Below are positions 1 to 12,063 of a stretch of 64,000 nt of DNA, in pieces. The stretch is from Pythium myriotylum (lineage: Eukaryota; Oomycota; Peronosporomycetes; Pythiales; Pythiaceae), in assembly GCA_023091665.1 (NCBI GenBank), contig JALJCQ010000003.1:1674001-1738000 (forward strand). Reading direction: 5' to 3'. How positions within the stretch are numbered: position 1 is the stretch's first letter; each line of letters begins with the position of its first letter. Under the pieces are notes generated by a model, which was not told where the DNA came from, ran no database searches, and was given only the letters and a program-made list of their open reading frames with translations. The position numbers were made by a program, and so were the translations under genes.

Positions 1-249
1 TGCCGCGTGAGAAAGACGCGCGGCGGCGCCGTTTCTCGCGGCGCTCGGTCGCTTGTGGGGCGCCGCGACCGGGAGAAACGGGTGCCGCGTCGCCGCGGCG
101 GTCGGCTGCTTGGCGGCGCGGCACTTGTCGCAGTCGTCGTCGCTGCTGAAGTTGATGCAGCCGCAGGTGCGGCAGAGGAAGGACGAGGCGTCGCCGCCGG
201 GCACGGAGCTGCTGGCGAGAGACGGAGGAGGCTCGCCCGCCGTGGACAT
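1..249 (-). CDS. RanBP2-type zinc-finger protein, N-terminal part (runs off left edge)
   Basis: An ATG at 249 opens 83 codons that stay open to position 1, so only the N terminus is present. About 25 residues in is the pattern C-x2-C-x3-N-x6-C-x2-C (FLCRTCGCINF...CDKC), which matches the RanBP2-type zinc finger including its internal Asn. These fingers bind RNA or ubiquitin in other proteins; which applies here cannot be told. The following residues are Ala/Arg/Pro rich. The START-like gene at 411-1903 lies upstream on the same strand, with about 160 bp between. Confidence 0.6.
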   Translation of the reverse strand, partial: MSTAGEPPPSLASSSVPGGDASSFLCRTCGCINFSSDDDCDKCRAAKQPTAAATRHPFLPVAAPHKRPSAARNGAAARLSHAA

Positions 250-410
250 GGCCGCATCCACGCTTCCCTCCTTCTCGACCACTCTGCCGTTTGCTTGGCT
301 GGACGGGAACTTAGGTTTAAGTACGTGGTAGGTACGCATGAGATTGGAGAGGGAGTATTACCAAAAAAATAATTGAGATTTCGCCAATTTACAATTCGAA
401 AGGAGGAGAC

Positions 411-1903
411 TCAGGAGCGGGCTTGCAGCGCTTGGCAGAGCATGGCCATGGTGAGGTCGCCGTTGAGGTACGAGAAGGACGCGTTCACTTCACTGTGCAG
501 ACGAGAGGAGTTGGGCGGCAGGTTGTAGCGGTGGACCAGCAGCCGCCGCAGGAGGATGCAGTTGTTGCCGGTGGCCTGGTCGACGACTGGGGTCAACATG
601 AGTCTGCAGAAGACGGAGGGTGAGTCTCGGCGAGCCGCCTGCCTCAGAACATGGCTACTCACATGCTGAGGGCTTCTTTGCGGAGAGGATTCTCCGTCTT
701 TCCGACGGGATACAGATCGTCCTCGTCGACAAAGTCGAGCACAAGAACGGCGAGGTCATCGTCAAGCAACTCGGCCTGGAAGGTCACGTTCGAGCGAGCG
801 CCTGCAAAGTCCCCACTGTCGTACTCGACCTGTGAATAATGCCGTGATTCTCCTAGAGAGCAGATCGGCTGGTAGAAGAGAAACAAGTTGTCAGTTGTTG
901 AAGGTCGGTAGCGAAATCAACAGCGAAAGATCAACGCGTACCGTTGGGGTAGCCTTGATCCCGAGATGGCGCTCAAGTTGCTGAGGTAGATTTGAAAAGT
1001 GGTCGACTGCAGCCCGGAAAACATCACTGAGCTTGGCATTCGGGATTTTGCAAACAAATATGTTGGACAGAAACGTGAAAGACTCGGTCGCGGAGGTGGC
1101 GGTGTGAGAGAACGGAATCGCAGGCGTCGTTGTGTGGATGTGGTCTCGCGTATACCGCTCGATCGTGGTCGGGGCATCTCGTCGTGCGCGGTCGAAACGA
1201 GTCTGCAGAGCGTCCCGTCGTGCAGTGTCATCGCCTTCTGTGAGCCTTAACTCTTGGTGGATATCGTGGAAGATAGCTCTGCACACTGCGTTGCTGTGCC
1301 ACAACGGCGACTCACTAAGATTGCTCTGCAAGGAGGCAAAGAAGAGCTGCTGCTGCAGGAGCTGCTGCTTGAGCTCGGCGTTGATCCTCTCGACTTGCAT
1401 TGTGATGGTCTTTTCCTTGGCAGCTTCACATGCGCGCAGTAGGACTCGCTCGTCCGGCAGATGAGCCTTCCACTTGGCGCAGAGCTGGCGGAACTGGCGC
1501 TCTAGAGACGCCGCCTCTTGACGCAGGTACTTGATCTCGTGCTGCATTGCATCAACTGAATCAGAACCAGAACGACCTCGTGCCTCGCTGTCCAACTCAC
1601 TGCTGCCGGGAGGGGCGTCTTCCTCGTCGCGTTGTTTCTTGCCGCGATGAACGCGTCGGCGTCCATTTCTCCGTCGTCGACGTCCTCCTCACCGGCGCTG
1701 CTCGAGCCGCTGAGGGCGTTGCCGCCGACGACACTACGAGGGGAGACCTTGCGGATCTTCCGCCGGTGGAGGACGTCGGGCGAGTGCTCGTGCTCGTGGC
1801 GAGGCCACGTCGCCGCGTGATTGCTGTCGCGCTCGGCCGTCATGACCGCGGCAGCGAGTCGCAGAGTGCAGTCGAATTCCACTGACGCTGAGTCGCTCCG
1901 CAT
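411..1903 (-). CDS. START-like (M96-type) coiled-coil protein, four exons
   Basis: Model: complement of exons 411-603, 663-868, 942-1541 and 1601-1903, 433 aa. Introns have good sites: GTGAGT..CAG (59 nt), GTACGC..CAG (73 nt, phase 0) and GTGAGT..CAG (59 nt, phase 2). The two downstream introns match the positions and phases of the paralog at 3093-4617, which supports the model. The protein has an acidic N terminus, a coiled coil starting HEIKYLRQEAASLE, and a C-terminal START-like domain with the signature DFVDEDDLYP. The start is the ATG at 1903; an in-frame ATG at 1843 is an alternative. The role is unknown; the family is expanded in oomycetes and a regulatory or lipid-binding function is only inferred. 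Confidence 0.7.
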
Positions 1904-3092
1904 GCGAGCCAGCTGGACGTACGGCGAGTGGGGCCGTCAATCAGAGCCTCGTGGGCTGGACGATGATGACGGGGCTTCCGGCGGAGCGAATCACGCAATG
2001 GTTGTCACCCACGGTACTGGCTGCGAGTCCCACGGCCCGTCATCGCGGTGATTGTGTAGCCGACAAAGTCGCACGCAAACTGCCGTCTCAGCAGCCACCA
2101 TGGCCGCAGAGCCGGGGCGTCGCACTCGGTCTCGTGTTCCTGTAAACTGGAACTTGTTGACGCAATGGGTCGACTGCTCGCGCCGTCAACGCCGGAGAAG
2201 AACACAATCGACGAGCAAAGAACGTGATGATCGGCACCACGTTTACGACGCCGACGTCGAATAGAAGAAGTAGGAGGCTTCGATTAGGGTTGGTGCTTTC
2301 GCTCGCCGCCATAATCATCTTCGTAGGACGGTACCAGTAAAGAGGCGAAGCGAGGATACCCGTCTAATCTGCACATTATTTAGTAGTGCTCGACGAGAGA
2401 CCTTCATTAACACTACAGATACTACTACGCGACGACTGGGAAGGTCCTCAGACGTCTTGAGGAGACAAGGGCTCGTCGGGGAGAAGGCGAGCGAGCTCTG
2501 TTGGTCGCGTGGATGACAAGCATCAGCTGTGTGAACGGCCTGGATGAGTTTGAAAGGGAACAAGTTCCAGAGGTTGCGAAGTGCGCCCCGGCTGTGGTCG
2601 TGATGACAGATCGAGAAGAACGTCCAGAACGCGGCCATACAAAAGACAAGATGATCAGATGGAGGTGTCGCAAATCGCGGATCAGGAATCTCGCGCTTGC
2701 GGTGCTTGGTTCGGTTGAAGTCAGCGAGGGCTGGCATGGTCGGACTGGGCGATTCGGGTTGCCTCGGGCTCCTACTGAATCCACGGGGAGCTGGACCCGA
2801 GCCGTGGGCACGCAAGGATGCGCACCAGAATGCACGGAAGGCTTCCTGGATTTTAAATCTCCCCAGAGTCTCAGAATGGGGTCGAGCCGTGAGCAGCGCC
2901 GGCGTCATGTCATCGCGGTGCTCCCCATCATCACGCACGGTCGACCCGGTCATCATCGTAAACACCGATGATCTTCCTAATCATCAAGCATTCACCTGTC
3001 GTCCTTGTTCAAGTGTGTGCTCTAATCATACCTCTATAACATTATTACTTGTCTGCCAGCAGCTCATAAACACGTCGGGTAATCCACGGGGG
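1904..3092. other. Intergenic, no supported gene
   Basis: A 216-codon open frame exists on the minus strand (2315-2965), but it has no recognisable domain, no paralog in the window and Ser/Arg/Pro-rich shadow-like composition. I do not call it. The region holds the upstream sequence of the 411-1903 gene and the downstream sequence of the 3093-4617 gene. Confidence 0.4.
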
Positions 3093-4617
3093 TCACATGC
3101 AGTACGTCCCTGCGCCTGCCTGCTCAATGATATCAGGCCGCTGGTGCTGTAGATTCTGGCAGATCATCGCCGTCATGAGGTCTCCGTTAAGAAGGCACTG
3201 CTTGATCTTCATGTCTTTCTGCACGAGCGGGTCGTGCGGCAGTAGGTTGTATCGATAGACCAAAACCCGACGGACGACAATCTTGCAGATCTTTCCCGTT
3301 GCGACGTCCGTCACAGGCGTGATCGTGAGGCTGTTTGAAACACGCGTGTTCCGGTTAGACTGTTTGCCGTTCACATCGTGGAAATTGGATCGATCGGACT
3401 TACGCAGTAACGCCGATGCGCGTGATGGCCTCGTCCTCGGGAGTCGGGTGGAGGGGGTCGGCGACGATGGCATCCGAGTAGATGCACGCAATCCCGTCGA
3501 TAATCTCCGCGGCAAAGATCGTGTTGATTGTCGTTGAGAAAAGTTCATTCATGAACTTGACTTTGGCGTACTGTCGCAATTTACCGAGTAGGTTCAGCGG
3601 CTGCACACAGACCGATCAGTTGGAATAGTCAGATTCGGTTCCAAGGAAGATACCGTAGGATTCGCAACGCACCGTGACCTCCATCTTGGTAGCGAGGCAT
3701 CGTGGCATCTCCTTAGGGAGCTGGGCATAGTACCCCAGCGTAGCCTGGAAGACCTCAGCTAATGAGGTATGCGGAAGCTCCATCACGAAGACATTTGAGA
3801 TGAAAGTGTTGGCTGCACCGCCTGTGATGTTGGTTTGGGAATAAGGAGTCGGGTTGCTGGCGATGTGGTTCGTGAACTGCCGGATAATCTCCGGGGTGCA
3901 TGACAGACCCGCCTCACAGTGGGCATGAAGCTGTTTGATTCGCTCGTCTGGGTCTGTCGCGAGTCTTGTCTTCATGTGGATCCCGTCAAACATTTCGCGG
4001 CACTGAGCTTGCAACGGGGACTGCAGGATGGAACTCTGCAGAGACGCGAAGATGAATTGCTGCTGCGTGAGCTGGTCTCGCAGCTCTTCGTTCGCCTTCT
4101 CCACCAACGATGTTGTCCACTTCTCCTTGGCGGCTTGGCACGCGCTGGCCAACACCCGCTCGTCGGGAATGGCCTCGACCCACTTGCTTTCCAGTTGAAG
4201 TAGATGTTGCTCCATGTCCGCAACTTCCTTGCGGAGGAAGCGGATCTCGTGGGTCGCTGTAAGGGGCGCGCCAGCGCGGGAGGATCCTGCCTTCGGGTGC
4301 TGCAGCAGCTTGAGCTGTGCGTACTCCTCTTCTCGACGGCGTTTCTTCTGAGGGCTGCTCTCTCCCGAGACCGACACAGAAGAAAGGATGGCGCGGACGC
4401 TCGCCGTGGAGGCCTCGCCGTCAATGATGAGTGGGGACGATGTGCAGGAGCGCGCCGAGTTGGAAGAAACCGAGGGCGAAGCGGTAGAGTTGTAGGTGTC
4501 GAAGGAAGCATCTTCGTTATTGTGGGAAGTTTTGTACGAGGGAGACGCATGAGGGTCCCGCTGTGGAGACCTCATGCTGTGGTCGGCGGGAAAAGGCGAG
4601 GGCGGCGTCGTGTGCAT
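3093..4617 (-). CDS. START-like (M96-type) coiled-coil protein, three exons
   Basis: Model: complement of exons 3093-3330, 3404-3600 and 3673-4617, 459 aa. Intron 1 is GTGCGT..CAG (72 nt, phase 0) and removes an in-frame TGA. Intron 2 is GTAAGT..CAG (73 nt, phase 2). Both sit where the 411-1903 paralog has its introns. The start is the ATG at 4617 (MHTTPPSPFPAD). Order: Ser-rich N terminus, basic patch QKKRRREEEYAQ, coiled coil from about residue 148, START-like C-terminal domain. The family signature D-x-D-D-x-x-P is degraded here (DAIVADPLHP), so the C-terminal domain may have diverged in function. It is a close relative and tandem neighbour of the 411-1903 gene. Confidence 0.7.
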
Positions 4618-6983
4618 CACGCGAACAAAGCAAAACTGCCGGAAAATCTGGAGGTTGCCTGGATTTGCAGTACTAGGCTTACGCGTACGTGGCTGTCAAC
4701 GGCGATGGGTGATCTGCGTCGAGTCAGTACTGGAGTCTGGTCTGCCGAAAGCGTCGCGTGTGCGTGCAGAGGATGCAACGGGAGTCGCTTGCTCCACTGG
4801 GTGCAGAATCTCTAGTAATCACGTGGTGAACGCGACCCCACTGTCGCGGTCAGCGATGGTGGGCGCAGGTACGACACCTCACAGAGTTGCGGTCGAGAGG
4901 ATGATGAGAAGCATTGAGAGCGAGCGAACACTTGCAGAGAAGGGGAGGCACTCTGGACGAGGACGGGCCGGGGTCACTTGGCCAGCTGTCGACTGGACCT
5001 GAGACTGTCGAGTTGCAGCTGGGAGTGGGATAGGCAAGGAAGAAATCCTACGGACAAGGCTCGGTCGTTCGATTGGCTTGCTTCGGAAAGGAGCAACGTA
5101 AAGTGAGATGACAGACGTGGTGGCTCAAAAACCTTGAGGCGGCTCGCTCTGGCTGGATTCTCACGAGAGGGACAGTGGGCTTCTCAGCATTGATACCAGG
5201 TACAGCACTTCACGCCGACTCCAACGACGTCGTCTCACCGGTTCATTGTTGAGACTCGGGATCAGATGCCTCGTAAGATACGAGTCTGGTCGTCCCACAT
5301 CGCATCTCGGTGCTCACGGGCAGCGCCACCGTATCCGCAGCCCAGCTGGCCTAAGAAATCCTCTGCCACTGACCTCCAGGAGGAGGAGTTCAGTCAGCCA
5401 CTGGTCTTCCATCGAGATCATGTGTTGGAGACGCTGTGACTGGAAGCAAAGGGATCGTGGGATGCCTCTGCACGACTGTTGGGTGGCTCCACGCGACGTG
5501 TGTATGGCAGCATCGGCCGGAGGCCTGTATCAGTTGGATGCCCACAGAGTGATCACGTCCGCAAATGCTACATCGTTGGAATCTCCACTAATTCAGGATG
5601 ATGGATTCTCACGATTCTAGGCGCTCCCGATCCGACGATTTGCCAGTCCAGTCGTTTTGGACCAGCACGACGCTGTACTATCCTAATGTTGCAAGCAACG
5701 GACGTATCTCAGCATGCCGTCGTCGTTGCAGCCTGTGGATAATGTTGCGGTCGTCTCGAATGGGATTCTCACCCACCAGCCTGTCGGGCTTGTCCAGTTG
5801 TGATCCAACTCGCGCAACGAGAGGATTCGCTTTCTACAAATTGTAGCCTTCGGGGCTGTCTGCTTTATCTTTGAGTTGGAAGCTCCATCAGTCGGCGCCG
5901 TGCAGCACTGTACGGAGCGGGATAGCCTTTGCCCAGACCTTGTTGAGTGTACTGGCAGTTGTTTGCGCGGCGAAGGGAATCGCCTGTAGCAAACAGATCC
6001 CCATCTTTTTCCGACCAGTCGTTTGACGAGTCACCTTTCTCCTCCGTGATCAACAATCGGCCGACAAGGTTCTTCCTCTTTTGGACGATAATCGTATCAG
6101 CAATACAAAGGTTGCAGCCGGACTGGCTACGCGATTACGCGTGAGATCACAGTGGGCTTGGGAAATCTCCCCACTTCGCCAACACGCAATTTGAAAGGTT
6201 GCACACCAGGATTCGGAATCAGCGCCAGGAGGACTGATGGAAGGAGAGCCATGGCTAACGCGGTGGACAAAAACACGCTAGAGTAGAACTCACACCCGTT
6301 GTTCAACGTGGAAGATTGTTACTGTCACCAAAAGTAGTTGCAAGAAGTAGGCACGTCACGGGCGACGACTTAGACCCGAACCACCCACAGGAAAACTGAG
6401 ACTCCCCACCGTGTCGCAAATTCTACTGTTAAAACTGGTGCTGGAGGAGACACAGAGCCAGGCGGGGGACGGGGTGGTGTTGATGTGATGTGGCAGAGTC
6501 GGGCCGAGCGGCAACAATTCTTCGAGGCAGGATTTGCAAGCCTGCGTGTCGCTACAGTGGGCTGCCGGTCATCAAGACTGATGTGTGTACACCAAGGACA
6601 TGTATCTCTGTGACTGGCTCTGGTCCGACCAAGGTCAGCGCTGGCAATCAGTGAGTGCTCATCAAGAGAACACCGTCAGTTCTGAGCTACTAAACAATCG
6701 TCGTCGATCAGACGGTCATCTGGGTGAGTTTGGCCAGCAGTTCCCACTCCTCTTCGTACTGTAGGTTCATTTACATTTCTGCCAAGGAAAACCGGATGAT
6801 TTGGCCCAACTTGAAGTTTTCATCCCTTCTTCTGTTTCGACGAGCGAGTCAGTCGCAGATGATTTGCGGAGGACGAGTGTCTTTCGAAACCGTCTCTGCC
6901 CCGACGCTGAGGCGCCTATCCAACTCTGGGCCGAGACTGAGTCTGGTCCGTGCCTTCCGGTACCATCACGTGTCGTGCTGGCA
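4618..6983. other. 2.4 kb gap, no supported gene
   Basis: Open frames here are short (at most about 140 codons), overlap in several frames and show no domain. A short plus-strand stretch near 5510-5545 (AGGLYQLDAHR) faintly recalls Ty1/copia polyproteins but is too short to call. A possible extra 3' exon of the next gene lies near 6720-6765. No RNA gene was recognised. Confidence 0.4.
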
Positions 6984-9900
6984 CTATGCTGGAAGGTGTC
7001 TACCATTCAGAATCGTCGCCAAGTCGGAAGCCTGAACGAGATCTTCCGGGGCTGGGCTTCGTCGGGGGTGGTCCTTAAGGATGTTGTGAAGCAACGCTAG
7101 ATTGGAGAAGACGCCCGGCACAGCGTCTCGCTGCCATGCACCGTCGCGGCTGACTCCAACCTGGCCAAACAACTCGATTATCGCTCCGTCTGGGGACTTG
7201 AGGAAGTGGCGGTAGAGATCACGGTTCCCGTTTTCTTCCAGACCAACTGTGTAGATTGCGATATGAGTTGACTTCTCCTGGTAGGACGAATCGAGGGGGT
7301 CCTCCAAGACGTAGTCGTGGACGAAAATCTTCCGCTGAGTGCCTCCTGGTCCTTTCCATCTAGTTGCTTCTTCACAAATCGCTTTGAGCTCTTGAATGGG
7401 AACCTCACAGTCATGGGGAATAAAGAGTTCCGTTTCCTGGGCGTGGATACGGCGATAGACATCGAGCATCCGGCCGTTCATGTGGACGTGAAGCAAGTAC
7501 ATGTAAAACGCCACCATCGAGAGGCTTGTGAGTGCAGCGTAGATAATCGCCGTAATCGCTATGCCAACCAAACCGCTTCCCTCCTGTGAGAGGAACCTTG
7601 TATACAGCTTGAACGCATCTCCTTCGACGCATCTGCACGTTTGCGCTGTCAGTGACGCAAGACAGTCATTGCGCGTGCCACAGTTGTACTGGTGGTTCAC
7701 GATATCAACGACAAGCACAAGAAACGGATCCAAGAGCGTCGCGAGCCCAACACAAATGAGGAACTTTGAGCCAAACGCCGGGAGTTCACCGACGTACATT
7801 TGACTCACGGCTGCTGTGAGCGTGAGAAATGCAAAGAACCCCCAATTACCCAACACACCGGCAACGATCAAGCCGATTTCAGTGAGGGTTGCCACCGAGC
7901 GCCAAGTGTACTTGACAACGCACGTCGTCCACTGCGGTCGGAAGTAGAATACTGCAACACCCTGCGCCTTGAGGAAGACCCACTGTGCAACGTAGTGCAC
8001 GTAGACTCGAAGCCAGAGCGCGAACCAAAACATGGCCACCAGCAACCAGAACTCCATTTTGTGTACATCGTGGCGTCTCAGTCCCATGTCGACAAACAAC
8101 TCGTGGCGCATATACTTCAGTTTACGTGAGGCGTGAAATCGAACGTGGTGAGCGGATTCCCGTACAAAAGACGAATTGACGGAGAAGCGGTAGTTCTCGG
8201 TGTCAATCACGCCGGCGGTCTCATCGTCTTCATCCTCGCCAATATCGGATTGTCTTGGGGAGTTGGATTTAAAGAGACTTCGCTGGCTTGGAGGTGGTGT
8301 GGCCGACAACAGAGAAAGTTTCCTTTGGCTTGACGTCGGCTCCAGAGTTGCTACGTTTTCACCGACTGCTGGTAAAGGAACATTGTCATTTAGCTGAGGC
8401 GCGACGACACTTCCTGCCTACAAATACCACGCCGTCAGCATTCAACTCCATCATGTCCTGGGCGTAACCAAAACCTCACATAAATCCGATTCTTCTTCGT
8501 TCTCCTCGAACCTGCAGCCCAGAATCCCCAAACACGGCGTCGGTTTTTCTCGGTAGTTCCATTTCGACCATTTTGATCTGAGTCGTCAAGTAGAAGTGTC
8601 GAAGAACCCGAGGTCGATTCAGCAACCGTAGGAGGATGCGGCTTGTTTTCATTCGTATCATCCGAAAAAACATGACTTTTCTTTCGTATTCGCAGGTTCT
8701 CGCTGCGATCGTCCCTCTCCTCTGCATATCCCGGTGGTAGTCGGAGTACGGCGTTGCGTTCGTCAACCTCCACATCAAAGCTCACCTTCGCCTGCTCTCG
8801 TCGGTCCAGAATGACTCGTTCTATCTCGTCCTTCATCGGCGTCATGCGGAAATAGAAGTTACAGAGCCAGGCAGACAAATCTTTCGTGTACATGTCTTCG
8901 ATATCGCGGTATTTGTCCATTGTTGCGTCCATCTCGCCCTTCAAGAAAGGGACCTTAAAGCTGCCTTCAACGTATGAAAACTCTGGTGTCATCAATGGCA
9001 CGGCCCCCCATGCGACGATCTGGTCGTAAATATGATGGTTTCTGCTTCGTACCGTCGATGTCTCTAGCAGGAAGAGCTCAAAGACCAGCACATTTCCAGG
9101 TCTTAGCTGCGATTGCGGTGGACACACGACGTAAAGATCCTGGTTGATGACAACATCGGTGCTGAAGTATCGACCCCGATGCCGGAATGGCTGAGTTAGG
9201 TGTGGGCGGTCTACACGGTCACCCAAGATGCTTGACTTCAAGTCAGCCCCCTGCTGATCAGAGGTCTGTGCTACAGACAGTGTTCTCTTCCTCCTTCGGG
9301 TGAAGTTCGAACCTGACTTCGTGTCTTGGTCCCAGGCTGTCCAATGAAGAGCGTGCCCACCCAAGCGGTCATACAGTGTCGCAAGTAAAACGTATTGGCC
9401 ACGCGGTAGCTTGTCTTTCAACGCGCGTAGCATCTTCGCTCGTACTTTCATCGTGACGGGGATGTGATCCCATTCGACACGATACTGTCTCCTCTCGGCA
9501 GGTAGATTTGAATGTTCTAGATGGCCGAAAACTTGACTCACACGTGCTTGTTGTCGGCGCAACACCGACTTCAAATGAGATTCGGCCTGTTGGAAGACGT
9601 AGCCAAGCCTTCGCTTTTGGAGGTGCATCGTCTGCGCGAACTGTCGCTTCTCGAGAAGAAGTTGCTTGTGTTTGCGATCAGCTTCTCGTTTGAGCTCTTC
9701 CCGCGCCAGTGCTTCTCGTTGTGCCATACGGAATTCTCGCTGCTGATACAACTGAACATCCATTTGTCGGTGGCGAATGTTTGCCTCTTCGATCTCACGT
9801 TCTCGCTGCTGGACATCCTCGAGTGGCACAGCACCAATGACAAGCTCAGCCTCCGGGATTGTAACTTCGAACTGCTCAAGATACGATGGTATCGTCTGCT

Positions 9901-10234
9901 GCTTCAGCTCAGCTGCAAGCACTTCAATAAGCGAGAGTTCACCACCGATGCGAGGTGTTCTTTCGTCTTCATCGCTCCAGAATGAATCCTCTAGACCGCC
10001 AATATCAATATGATGCTCTTGAAAAGCGTTGGAGGTCTCCAAGTTGTCAGGTAATTCACCGGTGACACTGACACTACTATATCCTTCGCTGTCATTAACA
10101 CCGCGATCCATCTCATCACTACTCTCCCCCAGGTTCACGCCCTCCGAGCTCACTTCACTCTCTTGTTTTTCCTCGTCATCACCGTTATCTTCGTCGTTCT
10201 CAACTTGCGGCAGTTGATGCCAACCCGTTGCCAT
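6984..10234 (-). CDS. Large multi-spanning membrane protein with coiled coil, conserved but unnamed
   Basis: Two exons, 8480-10234 and 6984-8417, joined by a 62-nt intron (GTGAGG..TAG, phase 0), giving 1,062 aa. The join is required because the second frame stays open upstream to the acceptor and has no ATG near its start. Order: acidic N terminus; Glu/Arg/Gln-rich coiled coil (about residues 135-225); a globular part (about 250-500) of beta-rich look, possibly C2-like (weak); a linker; then about five hydrophobic segments (first FWLLVAMFWFALWL) and a cytosolic C-terminal part. There are 10 Cys-poor turns but a small Cys cluster near NCGTRNDCL. The function is not recognised. The C terminus is uncertain: a GT at 7001 could splice to a further exon near 6720-6765. 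Confidence 0.65.
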
Positions 10235-10427
10235 TGGAGCTCAAACGAGCAGCCTCACAGATCGGCTGGACCTCATCCTTTATCCTGGATAGTTCTGTTC
10301 CATTGTTAGACGCGACTTCACCAAATGCATTCCATGGCTTGAATGGGATCCCAACTCGCCACGGTGGCGCTTTTATTAGAGTGGAAAGGTTGAGAGGGCG
10401 TACGCTTAGACTACAAGCACTGCGAAG

Positions 10428-11857
10428 TCAGTTGCCAGGGCCACGCGCCCCGATTTGCCACACGGTCTCCACGACACCGTTGCGGAACCCAACGACGTAG
10501 TCATACAGGTTTGCGGTCGGATCGCAGTGACCAGGCGTGAGTAGCAGTTTCTGTCCAAGTGAAGGCATCGGGATTTCAGTCGCGTTGCTCTTGGAAGGAT
10601 CCGGCACGAGAATTCCATGCTCATCACCGCCGCCCTGGTACACAAGCGGAGGCAGTGCTCTCATATCGATCGAAGAATACACGAGAGGCGCGCCGGAGTC
10701 AAGTGACACTGCCTTGGTGCCTGCATCCACGACAGCGCGCGGCGCCTTTTCATTCACACTCATGACCGTCGTGAGCACGAAGAGGCTTTGCTCCCAGTCG
10801 CGCGCGAACACGCCCTGCTCGTTCAAGTTGCGCGAGTAGTCGGCATCGTTGAACAAGTATGACCCTGGTTGGACCTCCGTAAAGACACCACTACTGGCCT
10901 CCAGTAGATATGTTCCTGTACCGCCGCCTGTGACGACGTCGCAGTTGAGACCCTGCGCAAGGAACGCATCGCGCACTTGCTTGGCCTTCTCGCAGACCTG
11001 TTGAAGGATAAGGTTGGACTTTTCTGCGTAGCTACGGATGTGCTGCGCACCACCGTGGTACGCCTGGATGCCTTTGAGTTTGAGGTGGCTTGCCGCTTCA
11101 ATTTGCTTGGCTAGCATGAGTGCCTCGTCGATCGAGTCCACTCCGCATCGGTTCTGGCCCACGTTGACGTCCACCAGAGCCTGGAACTCGACGCCGAACT
11201 GCTCAGCGACCGCCTCCGCCTGCGCGATGGTCTCTGCGTGGTCAAAAATGAGCGTAACGGTCGCGCCCTGTTGAGCGAGCGCCGCCATGCGTGCGTAGCG
11301 CTCGGTGCCATAGATCTCGTTGCTGAGCAGCAAGTCTGTAATGCCGCCGGCGAACATGGCCTCGGCCTCGGCGATCTTCTGGCAGCAGAGCCCGACCGCC
11401 TAGAGCACCGGTATCACCAGTGAGTCACAAGCTGTTTGCAGCATGCTTGCATCGACAACAAACCTCCGAGTGCGTCAGCTGAAGGCGTCCGATATCCGCC
11501 GACTTGTGAGCTTTGGCGTGCGGGCGGATCGCGACGTGCGGGAACTTGCGCAGCGAGCGCGGCAGCGCCACGAGATTCGTCTCCATCTACTTAATAGCAG
11601 AGAGCCCGCGTGAGTCATGAGTCTCCACTGCGCGCCCTTTCCACGAGGAGACGAACCGCCTCCAAGTCGACGACGAGACAGGGCGTCTCAACGGCCGCGA
11701 GCGCATCGCCGACGTTCGCCGGGCGGCGCCGCGCCAGCGCCTCGACGCGCGAGGCGACTGAGGGCGACGACGAGAGCAGTCGCCTCGAGAGCGCGAGCCC
11801 CGCGGCCACGGCGACGGCTGTCGTCGCGAGCGTCGTCGTCGCGCTGCTCGTCCACAT
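10428..11857 (-). CDS. D-threonine aldolase / D-serine dehydratase-like PLP enzyme
   Basis: Three exons (11645-11857, 11464-11586, 10428-11399), 435 aa. Introns are 58 nt (GTGGAA..TAG) and 64 nt (GTTTGT..TAG), both phase 0. Exon 2 supplies the PLP-lysine segment RPHAKAHKS and exon 3 continues VGLCCQK...AEAMFAGGI, the fold-type III (alanine-racemase N-domain) pattern of this family. The metal-binding motif PGHCDPTANLYD is near the C terminus, as in D-threonine aldolases and D-serine dehydratases. The enzyme should act on D-3-hydroxy amino acids; aldolase versus dehydratase cannot be decided. The N terminus has a hydrophobic stretch (TTLATTAVAVAAGLAL) that could anchor it in a membrane or target an organelle. 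The first donor is inferred from frame and is weaker than the others. Confidence 0.8.
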
Positions 11858-12063
11858 GCGCGCGGATCTGGTGAGGAGCTCTCACGAGGACTGTGGGGTC
11901 AGGAAGAGAGCAGTTGGACCGTAATGTGGTCAACATTATCCAAGGCAGGCATGAGCTCCTCCAAGGATGAGATGGCTACATTGGGATCGCCTCATCCTGC
12001 GAGTGCAACTGATCGCACCGAAACACCCGCCCAGATCCCGACGCGTGGGCTAAAAACAGTCGA
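11858..12063. promoter_or_regulatory. Shared 5' region of two divergent genes
   Basis: The aldolase-like gene (minus strand, ATG 11857) and the 989-aa membrane protein gene (plus strand, ATG 12064) are head to head with 206 bp between start codons. Both promoters must lie here or overlap the coding ends. No clear core motif was identified. Confidence 0.35.

Noticed and set aside
2315..2965. 216-codon minus-strand open frame
   Set aside because: No domain, no paralog, no signal peptide, odd composition; overlapping frames of similar length on the other strand.
5246..5620. Possible Ty1/copia remnant (AGGLYQLDAHR)
   Set aside because: Only about ten residues look alike and the flanking translation shows no other polyprotein motif.
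6720..7003. Extra 3' exon (WELLAKLTQMTV) for the large membrane protein
   Set aside because: Tempting, but the available donor and acceptor are out of phase; kept only as an alternative.
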